Of a DNA stretch of 64,000 nucleotides, positions 54,653-63,960 are shown one piece after another. The notes beneath the pieces are model-generated. The model was not told where the DNA came from and searched no databases. It saw only the letters and a program-made list of their open reading frames with translations. Each line of letters begins with the position of its first letter. Position 1 is the first letter of the stretch. The stretch comes from Paludibacteraceae bacterium (GTDB lineage Bacteria > Bacteroidota > Bacteroidia > Bacteroidales > Paludibacteraceae), in NCBI GenBank assembly GCA_905235505.1, contig CAJOMJ010000031.1, positions 18,816 through 82,815 on the forward strand, written 5' to 3'. The translations under genes were made by a program, and so were the position numbers.

Positions 54653-56089
54653 TTATCCGAATAGTTTGACCTTGAGCGTGCGCAGTGCATGCGTAAAGTC
54701 TTTCCACGAATGGAACTGCCTGAGTTGTTTCCACACAAACGAAGGAGAAAGGAAATAACTCAAGTTGGAGCGGAACAGCAGTTTCTCCATCTCACGGGCA
54801 CTCAGGTGAGGGTAATTAAGTATGGAGTTGCGCTGTACGTCAGTCGGTACGTATTCATTATTCTCTATCCAACCGTTCTCAAGTGCAGTCTTGTAGAACT
54901 CCGTGCCGGGGAAAGGTGATACAATGTTTATCATCAACTGGTTCACCTTGAGTTTCTTTGCCTTGTGTATGGTATCTTTTATTGTCTGACTTGTTTCCAA
55001 CGGACTTGTCCCTATCAATATATTCAGTTTCACGGGCACATTGTATTTCTGCAACAGTCTGATAGCCGAGTATATCTGTTCAGAGGTTATTCCTTTGTGT
55101 ACGTACCCGAGTATGTCATCGTTGAACGACTCCACCCCTAAATCTATGTATCTGCACCCGCTCTCGCCGAGCATCTTTGCTATGTTCTCCGTTATGGCAT
55201 CCACTCTTGCCTGGCACCCCCACAATATGCCGGTCTCTCTCATTACCTCACAGATTGCTCCCGTTCTCTCTTCGTTCCATATAAAGTTGTCGTCCATAAA
55301 CCCTATTGCCCGTATCCCCTGTTTGTGCAACATTCTTATCTCTTCCTGCACCTTTTCCACAGAGCGGAAAGATATAGGCGGTTTCCTGTTATAATGCTCT
55401 TTATAGTCTATCTCACGGGCGAAAGTGAGTGAACTGGGGACACAGTAAATACAGCGGAACGGGCAGTTACGGGAAGTTACCATCGTAACATAAGGTGTAA
55501 GTTTCAGTTTGGGGTTTCTGTATTCTATGTCGCATACCAGATGTCTTGCGGGTACAGGCAGTTCGTCCAAAGTTTTCATCAGTGGTCGCATAGGTGTACG
55601 TTTGTGTTCTTCACCCTGCAGATACGATATGCCTGCCGTATCCTGCCATTCTTCACCCTTATCTATCTTCTCAAGCAATTCCACAACTGTCTGTTCCGGC
55701 TCACCATGCACCACTATGGTATGCTCGTCCACATGACATTTATGACTGAAATATGTTGCCCCCGGACCTAACAGCACTACCCATGCATCAGGTAATACAG
55801 CATGCAGTCTGCGAGTAATCTCTATATCATTATCAACACTGAGGTTGACAGTCCACATCATATATACGTCTGCCGGTGTAGTATTCTCGTTTTCCAAGAG
55901 ACATTCTATACTCTCGGCATGGTTAATGCAATCACGATATCTGACCTCGTGACCCGCCTGCTCAACGCATGCCGCCACCTGCAACTCGTATATGTTAGGT
56001 GTGGCATACACCACACTTGTGCATCCCGAACTTCTCTCAGCAGGATGTGTTCCCACTACTACAGGCGGTACAAGAAAACTTACTTTCAT
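54653..56089 (-). CDS. B12-binding-domain radical SAM protein of the glycan cluster
   Basis: A 478-residue cytoplasmic protein. An N-terminal B12-binding-like Rossmann domain (about 1-145; VVLLGPGATYFSH) has no obvious DxHxxG cobalamin motif. The radical SAM barrel has the cluster motif CPFRCIYC, with Cys at 209, 213 and 216, followed by GFMDDNFIWN and a GVES-type segment (IDLGVESFNDD). Relatives carry out methylation or other modification of sugars, lipids or tetrapyrroles. Embedded between glycosyltransferases, it may modify a glycan or lipid precursor; this is inferred. The following gene starts within ten bases of its stop. Confidence 0.85.
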   Translation of the reverse strand: MKVSFLVPPVVVGTHPAERSSGCTSVVYATPNIYELQVAACVEQAGHEVRYRDCINHAESIECLLENENTTPADVYMMWTVNLSVDNDIEITRRLHAVLPDAWVVLLGPGATYFSHKCHVDEHTIVVHGEPEQTVVELLEKIDKGEEWQDTAGISYLQGEEHKRTPMRPLMKTLDELPVPARHLVCDIEYRNPKLKLTPYVTMVTSRNCPFRCIYCVPSSLTFAREIDYKEHYNRKPPISFRSVEKVQEEIRMLHKQGIRAIGFMDDNFIWNEERTGAICEVMRETGILWGCQARVDAITENIAKMLGESGCRYIDLGVESFNDDILGYVHKGITSEQIYSAIRLLQKYNVPVKLNILIGTSPLETSQTIKDTIHKAKKLKVNQLMINIVSPFPGTEFYKTALENGWIENNEYVPTDVQRNSILNYPHLSAREMEKLLFRSNLSYFLSPSFVWKQLRQFHSWKDFTHALRTLKVKLFG

Positions 56090-56100
56090 CTCCGAAAAAC

Positions 56101-56862
56101 TTACTTACTATATTTTATAACACCTCGCACTGCCCACTGACACAGATAATAGAGGCTCGCTACCACATTAAGTCCTACGACTTTTCTGTACACTTTGTAT
56201 TGAGGTACTATGACCTTCCGTTTGCTTCTTGACACCGAATTCCCCACTATCCTGTAACTGCTCAGCAATTCCTGATTCCCGTATGCCTTGCCACACTTTT
56301 TTACTATCTCAAGCCAATAAACATAGTCATCTCTCAGACTCTTGAAGTCTTCGTTAAGATATACTTTGCCGTATTTACCTGTATCGTATAAAGCCGTTAC
56401 GGGAGCAATATAACAGGTTTTCAACAGCTGTTTGTAATCTATACACACAGGCGGAACAAACGGTTGCAGTATCTCTTTGTTGTTTTCGTCTATACGCTTG
56501 TATGCACTATAGACGAGCTGGCAATCCTTATCCTGCAACAGTCTGAGTTGCTTCTCAAGGAAATCTGCTTCCCACAGGTCATCTGCGTCAAGTAGTGCGA
56601 TATATCTTCCTGAGGCTCTGCGGATACCATTATTGCGGGCGGCAGCACTGCCTGCATTCTCTTGCGAATATACTTTTATACGGTTGTCTTTCTGAGCGTA
56701 ACTGTTTGCTATCTGTTCACTATTGTCAGTACTGCCATCATTTACAATCAACATCTCCCAACAGGGATATGTCTGATTGAGGACGCTCTCTATTGTCTGA
56801 CTGAGGAAACGCTCACCGTTGTATAGAGGCGTGATGATACTTACCAGTTTCTGTTCTTCCAT
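56101..56862 (-). CDS. Glycosyltransferase family 2
   Basis: A 253-residue GT-A transferase: VSIITPLYNGERFLSQTIES, VLNQTYPCWEMLIVNDGSTD, ENAGSAAARNNGIRRASGRY and the DxD region LLDADDLWEADFLEKQ, followed by DDYVYWLEIVKKCGKAY. Resembles TuaG/WcaA-type enzymes that add sugars to lipid-linked repeat units. The C-terminal end has a hydrophobic segment (LNVVASLYYLCQWAV) suggesting membrane contact. Four bases separate it from the preceding GT4 gene. Confidence 0.9.
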   Translation of the reverse strand: MEEQKLVSIITPLYNGERFLSQTIESVLNQTYPCWEMLIVNDGSTDNSEQIANSYAQKDNRIKVYSQENAGSAAARNNGIRRASGRYIALLDADDLWEADFLEKQLRLLQDKDCQLVYSAYKRIDENNKEILQPFVPPVCIDYKQLLKTCYIAPVTALYDTGKYGKVYLNEDFKSLRDDYVYWLEIVKKCGKAYGNQELLSSYRIVGNSVSRSKRKVIVPQYKVYRKVVGLNVVASLYYLCQWAVRGVIKYSK

Positions 56863-56866
56863 CTTA

Positions 56867-57943
56867 CTAAAGGTTATTTATAAGGGTCTTCCACTTGTTG
56901 TATATATTATCGGGGGTATATTCTTCTATTATCTTCGGCAGTTGTTCTCTGCATTGTTGCCTAAGGTTGCTGTTGTTTGCCATACGTGATATGGCATCTG
57001 CGAGGGCATCGGTGTTTTCCGCTTCCACCAGAATTCCGCCGCCATTGTTTAGCAGTTGTTTTGGTCCTTCGGGACAGTTGAAACTTACTATAGACAACCC
57101 TGCTGCAGCGGCTTCAAGCAGTACCATAGGAAATCCTTCAAACCTTGAGGACATCACATAAAAGCATGCGTTACTATATATCTGCGACATTCGGGTACTA
57201 TACCCCATCAGTTTCACATAATCCTCAAGTTCAAGCACCTTTATCTGTTGCTCCAGTTCACTGCGCATAGGTCCGTCACCATAGATATGCACCACGAAAC
57301 CTGAGAGCAGTGGAGCTGCTTTCTTTATGCTTTGCAAGAGCAGGTCATACCCTTTCTGCTCTGTCAGCCTGCCAACAGAGAGGATAATCTTACTGTTCTC
57401 ACCATGGTAGGGTTCGGCTTTGATAGATATCATGTTGGGTATAACTGCCACCTGTTTTACTCCTCTCTGCCTGTATTCAGCGGCATCGTTATCAGTGAGA
57501 ACGACTAACTGCCGTATATGCTTGTACATATTGTCTCTCAATGCTCTCACCGCCTTATTATACATTTGGTATTTGTAATGTTCACAGGCAATGGTTTTAT
57601 GGCGGTAGCCTGACAGCAGAGCCATGGTGGTGGCGAGCAATTTCTGACTTATTATTATGTCAGCCTGCTGCAATTCTGCACATTCACGGACTCTCTTTGT
57701 CTCTTTCAACATCAGCCGGATACGACCGAATATGCCTAATTTAAGGCTATATTGAGCCTGAGAGAGGAATTTGCACTGCACATTCTGCGGCAACTCATAC
57801 GCAGGTTGCTCTCCTTCGGAGGCGAATACTGACACTATGCAGACTTGATTGCCATGCCGAGCCATCTCAGCTGCAAGACAACAAGTGGTGCGCTCTGTGC
57901 CTCCTTGTGTAGATATATCCTGTATAAGAAACGCTATCTTCAT
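56867..57943 (-). CDS. Glycosyltransferase family 4 (GT-B fold)
   Basis: 358 residues from the ATG at 57943, chosen because it overlaps the previous stop as ATGA; a longer frame to 57982 exists. Features: N-terminal QDISTQGGTERTTCCLAAEMA acceptor domain, then the donor domain with ILSVGRLTEQKGYDLLLQSI, YGDGPMRSELEQQI, and the E(x7)E motif in SRFEGFPMVLLEAAAAGLSIV (split here: FEGFPMVLLEA). A retaining enzyme that adds a sugar to the growing glycan, in the cytoplasm. Donor and linkage unknown. Confidence 0.9.
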   Translation of the reverse strand: MKIAFLIQDISTQGGTERTTCCLAAEMARHGNQVCIVSVFASEGEQPAYELPQNVQCKFLSQAQYSLKLGIFGRIRLMLKETKRVRECAELQQADIIISQKLLATTMALLSGYRHKTIACEHYKYQMYNKAVRALRDNMYKHIRQLVVLTDNDAAEYRQRGVKQVAVIPNMISIKAEPYHGENSKIILSVGRLTEQKGYDLLLQSIKKAAPLLSGFVVHIYGDGPMRSELEQQIKVLELEDYVKLMGYSTRMSQIYSNACFYVMSSRFEGFPMVLLEAAAAGLSIVSFNCPEGPKQLLNNGGGILVEAENTDALADAISRMANNSNLRQQCREQLPKIIEEYTPDNIYNKWKTLINNL

Positions 57944-58767
57944 GACAATAAATGCAGGCGTATGAAATATAATGTCTTCCAATAAAGGAAGTGCAACTTG
58001 TTATGAAATACAGTAGGATGACCTGTTGCATAGCTCTGGCGGGCAAGCACAAGTTTTTCTTTGAGGTTGTCGATGCGGAAACGATATGCCTGGGCACCGA
58101 TTACATTGTCATCGTGTTGTCTGTAGAACATCAGAGCTTCGGGCAGTGCAATAATATGTCCTCCGCTTACAAGCACCTTCAGCCCTATCCACGCATCGTG
58201 CATATACACTCCTTCGCGGAAAGGCAGTACAGCGGCAACTGCAGCATGGTTTATCATGGCAGCGCACCCTTGCGCGCTGTTACAGATTGCCAGATAATGG
58301 GCGTTGTGGTCAAGTATTTCCGGATGAATGTTGGCATACTGCCAGAAAGAAGGTGCTATAGGGTTGAGAGAGGAGTCGGTTACGACAAGGTCGCAATGAA
58401 CAATCAGCGGGCAATAGGTGCCATACTTGTCTTCAGCCTCTTTCATGCGGCCAAGGCACTTGGAAAGTTTGTCAGGTTTCCAGACATCGTCTTGGTCGGC
58501 AAGCTGCACGTAATCGGCTTCGGAGCATTGTTCAAGCAGCAGTTCAAAAGAGCGCACCACGCCTACGTTCTGTCCGCCATTGTCAATGATACGGATTTTG
58601 TCAGGACGGCTCTCCGCGTAGGCAGTCAGTATTTGCATTGTGCCATCCGAGGAGCCGTCGTCACGTATGAGCAACTGCCAATCTTGCTCGGTCTGAGCAA
58701 GGATGGAGTATAACTGCTGCTGCACGTAGTCTGCACCATTATATGTGGACATTATGATGTATATCAT
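57940..58767 (-). CDS. Glycosyltransferase family 2, rhamnosyltransferase-like
   Basis: A 275-residue transferase: IYIIMSTYNGADYVQQQLYS, DDGSSDGTMQIL, DNGGQNVGVVRSFELLL and ADQDDVWKPDKL (DxD-type). This arrangement (RDDGSSDGT, then LADQDDVW) is typical of the WbbL/RgpB-like rhamnosyltransferase group. C-terminal hydrophobic/aromatic segment (LHFLYWKTLYFIRLHLL) may contact the membrane. Two bases after the EpsG-like gene and four-base overlap with the next. Confidence 0.88.
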   Translation of the reverse strand: MIYIIMSTYNGADYVQQQLYSILAQTEQDWQLLIRDDGSSDGTMQILTAYAESRPDKIRIIDNGGQNVGVVRSFELLLEQCSEADYVQLADQDDVWKPDKLSKCLGRMKEAEDKYGTYCPLIVHCDLVVTDSSLNPIAPSFWQYANIHPEILDHNAHYLAICNSAQGCAAMINHAAVAAVLPFREGVYMHDAWIGLKVLVSGGHIIALPEALMFYRQHDDNVIGAQAYRFRIDNLKEKLVLARQSYATGHPTVFHNKLHFLYWKTLYFIRLHLLS

Positions 58768-58769
58768 AT

Positions 58770-59966
58770 CTATTGCCGGACACCTGAATCAATGAGTCGT
58801 TTATAATCATATTTCCAATAATTCTCCGCCTGCTTGAGTTGACGGTTTTCCAGTTCTGTCCTTGAATGATGTCTGCGCTCGAATACAAGCGAGATATTGT
58901 CAGTAGGATACATCATTGCCGCATTCTTACTCGGAATAGAAATGACGAATACAACCACATACAGGATGAAGAACAGACAATACAACTGTCTGGGCAAGAC
59001 ATCTTTAATATCAGTATCAGCGAGTGTCTTCACAATATATACCACCAAGAACGGCAGGAAATAGGAGCGCAGTCTGTTAAGCAGGAACCAGTAGGGATAA
59101 AGTACAACCAGTATGGCAACACAGCACCACATCAGCCAATGCACTTTCTTGTTCGCCACCTTATCCTGCAGGTAATATGCGAGTATGAATATAGTGGCGA
59201 AATATAAGAGGAATACACGTTGGAACATCTTCCCCACTTGCAGGTGGTGTTCGACTGAATGCCGCATATCAGACATCATTGGCAGTTTGTCCAACACGGT
59301 ATCCAATAATGGTTGCAGAGGTATGAAGAGCATTCCTACGATTAACAATGCGAGCAGTATGTAGCCGGTCTTCTTCATGTCAATACCTTGCAGGAAGTAG
59401 AACAGTACAGTGCCAAGAACAATCAACATTGCAGACTTGTGCATACTAATACACAGCAAGACCCAAACGGTGCTCAGTACATAGTGTTTCTTTTCGAAAG
59501 AGAGGATAAAGAAGATGAAGAAGGTAACGGCAAGGCATTGTCTGAACTCGGAGAGTATGAGGTTGGAGTCAAGAAAGACAATGGCGAGCAGTGCAGTTGC
59601 ACGATAGCGTGGAAGGCGTTGCAGAACAAGCGCGATAGCCAAGAAATACAGGATAGAGATGACGGCAGTCATTTCCCAGAAGGTACAGCCGAGTGTTTTC
59701 ATGAGACTGCAGAAGACATCGAATCCGGGCTCGTACTTATAGTTATCCAAGTGGTGAATGTCATAACTTATTCCTTGAAACTTATCGTAATAAGGTATAT
59801 AGGTGGTTATATCAGGTCCGTAGGCATACTTGGCAGTGCACCAAACCGCCACCAACACGAATGACAGCCAGTACAACTGGTTCTGCATAGCAGGATAGCG
59901 GTCTGCCATGAACTCAAGGATGCTGAAAACCAGAGCAATCAATATCAATACACTAACAAAACTCAT
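58770..59966 (-). CDS. EpsG-family membrane protein, probable glycan polymerase
   Basis: A 398-residue protein with about ten membrane helices and the EpsG pattern: WCTAKYAYGPDITTYIPYYDKF, YKYEPGFDVFCSLMK, SEFRQCLAVTFFIF and charged loops between helices. EpsG/Wzy-like proteins polymerise undecaprenyl-linked repeat units on the periplasmic side. First gene of the minus-strand glycan cluster; TATCTTTG at 60006-59999 on the minus strand is a possible -7 element. No Wzx flippase is in the window, so the cluster probably depends on genes elsewhere. Confidence 0.85.
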   Translation of the reverse strand: MSFVSVLILIALVFSILEFMADRYPAMQNQLYWLSFVLVAVWCTAKYAYGPDITTYIPYYDKFQGISYDIHHLDNYKYEPGFDVFCSLMKTLGCTFWEMTAVISILYFLAIALVLQRLPRYRATALLAIVFLDSNLILSEFRQCLAVTFFIFFILSFEKKHYVLSTVWVLLCISMHKSAMLIVLGTVLFYFLQGIDMKKTGYILLALLIVGMLFIPLQPLLDTVLDKLPMMSDMRHSVEHHLQVGKMFQRVFLLYFATIFILAYYLQDKVANKKVHWLMWCCVAILVVLYPYWFLLNRLRSYFLPFLVVYIVKTLADTDIKDVLPRQLYCLFFILYVVVFVISIPSKNAAMMYPTDNISLVFERRHHSRTELENRQLKQAENYWKYDYKRLIDSGVRQ

Positions 59967-60322
59967 ATCATATCCGGGACTACTGCCGGCGTATTCAGCA
60001 AAGATATATCATTATAAACAGCCAAACTATTGTGCATAAATATCAACAGGCGGGTAACGGGGTGAAAACAAAGCACCTTTTCTCTTCCTCCTACATTTAT
60101 TCTGCAAAGGTACAACTTATTTTTCATATACTAAAATATAGACCCGTTAAGACGTATAATGTTGAGTGAATATAGAAGAATACGGGTAGTATCGGGAGGC
60201 GTTACAATGCAGCGCATATATATTGTTTGCGTAATTCAATAAATATTATTACCTTTGCACAGCAAATCAGGCAATCTGTCAGATAGCACGATATAACAGA
60301 AACTACTAATCCGCGAAGCCCC
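59967..60322. other. Gene-free region between the glycan cluster and NfeD
   Basis: Divergent intergenic region. It carries minus-strand TATCTTTG (60006-59999) and TACCTTTG (60112-60105), neither with an ideal TTG partner, and the plus-strand NfeD promoter. Nothing else is seen. Confidence 0.5.
60227..60257 (+). promoter_or_regulatory. Promoter of the nfeD-floA operon
   Basis: TTG (60227-60229), 20 bases, TACCTTTG (60250-60257), about 65 bases before the ATG. Confidence 0.75.
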
Positions 60323-60790
60323 ATGAATACTTTATTAGTCATTATTCTTATTCTTGTAGGAGTGGCATTGTTAGTCACAGAGTTGTTTTTGATACCCGGT
60401 TTCGGGTTGCCAGGGATAGCAGGTTTAATATCCATAGGAGGGGGAGTATTCTGTGCATATTATTATTCAGGCACGTTGGCAGGTCATATAACACTTGCCG
60501 CCTCAGTAGTGCTTTGTGCTGTTGCCATTTATGTTTTCCTCAGGAGTAAGACTTTGGACAAGATGGCTTTGCAGGAGAATATAGATTCGAAAGTGGATTT
60601 GATAGAGGGCACGAACATAAAGGCAGGAGACAGGGGTGTGACAATAAGCCGTCTTGCACCTATGGGCAAAGTCCGTTTAGGAGACTCTGACATAGAAGCG
60701 AAGAGTTATGAGGGCTTCATAGACCAGAAGACCGAGGTGGAGGTGGTGGCAATAGAGGGCAACACGATAATAGTAAAACCCGTGGTTTGA
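60323..60790 (+). CDS. NfeD-family membrane protein
   Basis: A 155-residue protein of the short NfeD type: membrane helices (VIILILVGVALLVTELFLIP, GLISIGGGVFCAYYY, ITLAASVVLCAVAIYVF) and a C-terminal OB-fold domain (about 95-155, DRGVTISRLAPMGKVRLG, FIDQKTEVEVVAIEG, TIIVKPV). NfeD proteins act with flotillin-like scaffolds in membrane microdomains. It precedes floA by 81 bases, the expected pairing. The truncated form lacks the ClpP-like protease domain of long NfeD. Confidence 0.9.
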   Translation: MNTLLVIILILVGVALLVTELFLIPGFGLPGIAGLISIGGGVFCAYYYSGTLAGHITLAASVVLCAVAIYVFLRSKTLDKMALQENIDSKVDLIEGTNIKAGDRGVTISRLAPMGKVRLGDSDIEAKSYEGFIDQKTEVEVVAIEGNTIIVKPVV

Positions 60791-60871
60791 CACTGTCTGG
60801 GCGCTATTGCTATCTTATTTTTCAAGTAAATACATATCAACCTAATATCAATTTTATAAACACTTACAGTT

Positions 60872-61846
60872 ATGGGAGTATTTGAAATAGTGATGCTTGT
60901 AATTTTAGGCATCTTTCTTATTCTATTTATTTACTATGTGCCGTTTCTTCTCTGGATTTCGGCGATAGTATCGGGCGTTCATGTTTCGCTGATGCAGTTG
61001 TTTCTAATGCGTATCCGCAAGGTTCCGCCACGCCGTATCGTAGATTGTATGATAGAGGCTCACAAGGCGGGGTTGAAGGATGTGAAGAGAGACGGTTTGG
61101 AGGCTCACTACCTCGCCGGCGGTCATATAGAGCGGGTGGTACACGCATTGGTAAGTGCGAACAAGGCGAATATAGACCTGAGTTTCCAGATGGCTACGGC
61201 GATAGACTTGGCAGGCAGAGACGTGTTTGAGGCGGTACAGATGTCGGTTAATCCGAAGGTGATAGACACGCCGCCTGTTACTGCAGTGGCAAAGAACGGA
61301 ATACAGTTGATTGCCAAAGCGCGTGTGACGGTGAGAGCCAACATCAAGCAACTGGTAGGCGGTGCGGGAGAAGATACTATACTTGCGCGTGTAGGCGAAG
61401 GAATAGTGAGTTCAATAGGTTCTTCCGACACGCATGAGGCCGTACTCGAAAACCCTGACAGCATCAGTAAGCTGGTTCTTAAGAAAGGTCTGGATGCGGG
61501 CACTGCCTTTGAGATACTGTCAATAGACATTGCGGATATTGATGTGGGCAAGAATATTGGTGCCCAGTTGCAGATGGATCAGGCGGAGGCAGACAAGAGT
61601 ATAGCCCAAGCCAAAGCCGAGGAGAGACGCGCAATGGCCGTTGCTCTTGAGCAGGAGATGAAGGCAAAGGCACAAGAGGCACGTGCACACGTAGTAGAGG
61701 CAGAGGCAGAGGTACCGAAGGCTATGGCAGAAGCCTTCCGCAACGGCAACTTAGGCATAATGGACTACTATCGCATGCAGAATATCATCTCGGACACAGA
61801 CATGCGCAATGCAATAGCCCAGCCGGGTAAGAAGACTAAGAAGTGA
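60872..61846 (+). CDS. floA: Flotillin-like protein FloA
   Basis: A 324-residue membrane scaffold: N-terminal reentrant/transmembrane segments ([31 protein letters not shown]), an SPFH-like domain (about 60-240; [40 protein letters not shown]), and Ala/Glu-rich flotillin coiled coil ([20 protein letters not shown]). It organises membrane microdomains. Length and family match FloA/YqfA. Its stop overlaps the ATG of the next gene by one base (TGATG). Confidence 0.95.
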   Translation: MGVFEIVMLVILGIFLILFIYYVPFLLWISAIVSGVHVSLMQLFLMRIRKVPPRRIVDCMIEAHKAGLKDVKRDGLEAHYLAGGHIERVVHALVSANKANIDLSFQMATAIDLAGRDVFEAVQMSVNPKVIDTPPVTAVAKNGIQLIAKARVTVRANIKQLVGGAGEDTILARVGEGIVSSIGSSDTHEAVLENPDSISKLVLKKGLDAGTAFEILSIDIADIDVGKNIGAQLQMDQAEADKSIAQAKAEERRAMAVALEQEMKAKAQEARAHVVEAEAEVPKAMAEAFRNGNLGIMDYYRMQNIISDTDMRNAIAQPGKKTKK

Positions 61847-62619
61847 TGCGGGTTGCACTGCTGCAGTATCCGATAGAATGGGCAGATATAGAGACTAATC
61901 TGCGCCTGACAGAGCGTCGCCTTGCTCCGCTGAGGGGCAAGGCAGACGTTGCTTTATTGCCTGAGATGTTCACGACAGGGTTTTGTACAGACCGCCCTGA
62001 ACTGGCAGAAGAGCCGGATGGTATGACGACGGAGTGGTTACGAAGATGCTCGCAAGAGTATGATATAGCGATTGCGGGGTCGTTTATGGCAGCAGAGAAG
62101 CAGAATCTGTACAATCGGGGATTCTTCATGAAACCGGACGGCAGTGCCGATTTCATCGATAAAAAACACCTGTATGCGCATGGCGGGGAAGCGGACTTCT
62201 TCACGGCAGGCACAGAGCGAAAGACGATAGAATACAAAGGGTGCAAGTTTTGTCTGCTTATATGCTACGACCTGAGGTTTCCGGTATGGAGCCGGAACAG
62301 GACGGGGTATGACTATGATATACTGCTCTACTCTGCCAACTGGCCTGATATAAGAATACAATACTGGGACGCGTTGTTGCCTGCACGGGCATCGGAGAAC
62401 CAATGTTATATAGCAGGAGTGAACCGCATAGGGGACGACGGGTTAGGGCTGCATTATAACGGTCACTCGGTGGCATACGATACTCATCTTGACAAGATCG
62501 CAAGTTTCGCAGACGATGAGGCGGGCACGAAGATAGCGGAGTTTGACATAGAGGCATTGCAGCACTTCAGGCAGCGTTCGCCACTATGGAGGGATTCCGA
62601 CAGATTCGAATTGCTGTAA
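61846..62619 (+). CDS. Nitrilase-superfamily amidase (omega-amidase/YafV-like)
   Basis: 257 residues from the ATG at 61846; a GTG three bases earlier lies inside the floA end. Catalytic Glu 40 (LLPEMFTTGF), Lys 106 (IDKKHLY) and Cys 140 (LICYDLRFPVW) are all present, plus the substrate-side SANWPDIR. The sequence fits the omega-amidase/YafV subgroup, which hydrolyses alpha-ketoglutaramate or similar deaminated amides (metabolite repair). Coupled to floA by a one-base overlap, a placement with no known functional reason. Confidence 0.92.
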   Translation: MRVALLQYPIEWADIETNLRLTERRLAPLRGKADVALLPEMFTTGFCTDRPELAEEPDGMTTEWLRRCSQEYDIAIAGSFMAAEKQNLYNRGFFMKPDGSADFIDKKHLYAHGGEADFFTAGTERKTIEYKGCKFCLLICYDLRFPVWSRNRTGYDYDILLYSANWPDIRIQYWDALLPARASENQCYIAGVNRIGDDGLGLHYNGHSVAYDTHLDKIASFADDEAGTKIAEFDIEALQHFRQRSPLWRDSDRFELL

Positions 62620-62674
62620 CTGCGTAGGGGCAGGTAATACTTTACTCTTATCACAATTAAACTATTTTCACACC

Positions 62675-63679
62675 ATGAAAAAAATTCTCTCAATGGTTAT
62701 GCTACTGCTATTACCGTTTATGGCAGTGATGGCAGACAGTCAGTACACAGTGACAGCGAGCAGTCTGAATGTAAGGAAGTATGCGAATCAGAACTCTGAG
62801 GTGATGTTCAAGGTGTCGAAAGGAGATGTTGTTACAGTGAAGGAGATAAACGGCAGTTGGGCATTTATAGATGTGCCGAAAGGCGGGGGTTGGGTTGCAA
62901 AGAAGTATCTGAAGAAGGTCACGGGCACTGCGGCAAGTGCGGGCAGCAAGCAATTAAAAAGCAATCGTACCACTGAGAAGATAACAGACGAGCCGGTTCA
63001 CAAGGTGATGACGTGGATAATAAACATCACGGCGGGATATGGCGCATTGTGTTTCCTGATATTTCTTGTGCCTGCGATAAAGCGTAAGAAGTGGCTCGCA
63101 CATTTGTTTATACTCGGCCCATTGGTGTTTGTATTGGCAATAGCGGGCAGTTCGACAGGTACTTTTCTGCGTTTCTTTGCTCCGGTAGCTATTATTGCAG
63201 TTCTGCTCTGGCCGCTATTGTACGCAAGGATAGGAGCAGGCAAGCTGACAGTTGCGGGGTATATACTAATGGCAGGTGGTTGCGTGGCATTGTATTTCAT
63301 GTTCAGGGTGGAGTTTACGAGCAGTTTCTGGGTATGGTTCTGGACGATATTGTCAGGGCTTCTGAGTGTAGGTTTGTTGCAAATGACGATTATAAGTCAG
63401 AATTACGACAGATGCCCGTCGTGCAACTATTACGCTAACCATCCGGTAGTAGATTCGGAGTACCTGGATTCGCACATGAGCAGTGAGACGAGTACACGAG
63501 ACGAGTACTCGCATAGTGAGACACGCGGTAATGTGAAGACCGATTACTATACCCGTTATCATGACGTGACGTACTACAGACATGACAGATATAGAGATAC
63601 GCACAGATGCATGTATTGCGGAGGGCGATTCACAAGGCAGAGGACGACGACGAACAGAGTAGGCAAAAAGACATATTAA
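62675..63679 (+). CDS. Membrane protein with N-terminal SH3b domain and split CxxC ribbon
   Basis: A 334-residue protein with signal peptide (PFMAVMADS), an SH3b domain (about 24-88: YTVTASSLNVRKYANQNSEV, GGGWVAKKYLKK), a basic linker, four or five membrane helices (about 115-245), and a cytoplasmic tail where CPSC (near 256) and CMYC (near 314) could form a zinc ribbon split by a Ser/Tyr/Arg-rich spacer with many Thr and His. SH3b domains usually bind peptidoglycan or peptides outside the membrane. The family is not recognised; a sensor spanning the envelope is one reading. Follows the amidase by 55 bases and ends in its own terminator. Confidence 0.7.
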   Translation: MKKILSMVMLLLLPFMAVMADSQYTVTASSLNVRKYANQNSEVMFKVSKGDVVTVKEINGSWAFIDVPKGGGWVAKKYLKKVTGTAASAGSKQLKSNRTTEKITDEPVHKVMTWIINITAGYGALCFLIFLVPAIKRKKWLAHLFILGPLVFVLAIAGSSTGTFLRFFAPVAIIAVLLWPLLYARIGAGKLTVAGYILMAGGCVALYFMFRVEFTSSFWVWFWTILSGLLSVGLLQMTIISQNYDRCPSCNYYANHPVVDSEYLDSHMSSETSTRDEYSHSETRGNVKTDYYTRYHDVTYYRHDRYRDTHRCMYCGGRFTRQRTTTNRVGKKTY

Positions 63680-63707
63680 AGGGAGAAAAAGGAGAAAGAA
63701 CATAATG

Positions 63708-63745
63708 AGTAGCAGAGGCGAGAGAGCTTCTGCTACTTGTTTTGT
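63708..63745 (+). terminator. Terminator after the SH3b membrane protein
   Basis: AGTAGCAGAGGC (63708-63719) pairs with GCTTCTGCTACT (63726-63737) with one G-U pair, followed by TGTTTTGT. Confidence 0.75.
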
Positions 63746-63804
63746 GCACGGAAAGAGTTTGATAATATGGTGATAAAGTGGTGGTTTTATGTGTGTTACG
63801 GCTT

Positions 63805-63870
63805 AATCACATAGTAATCACATAGTAATCACATAGTAATCACATAGTAATCACATAGTAATGATATAGT
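63805..63870. repeat. 11-bp tandem repeat array
   Basis: Five exact copies of AATCACATAGT (63805-63859) and one changed copy AATGATATAGT (63860-63870), without spacers. Confidence 0.9.
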
Positions 63871-63908
63871 AAAGTTGTTATAATCAAATGGATAAGTCAG
63901 CAAAAAAA

Positions 63909-63937
63909 GTAGAGACAGGGATGCGACCCGTCTCTAC
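63909..63937. repeat. Palindrome GTAGAGAC/GTCTCTAC
   Basis: Arms at 63909-63916 and 63930-63937, with further partial pairing inward. It resembles the edges of the dispersed elements at 5203, 13769 and 16193. Confidence 0.6.
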
Positions 63938-63960
63938 GTAAACAGAAATGAATTAGGATT

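Noticed and set aside
63805-63870. CRISPR array
   Set aside because: Units are 11 bases and directly adjacent, with no spacers and no cas genes.
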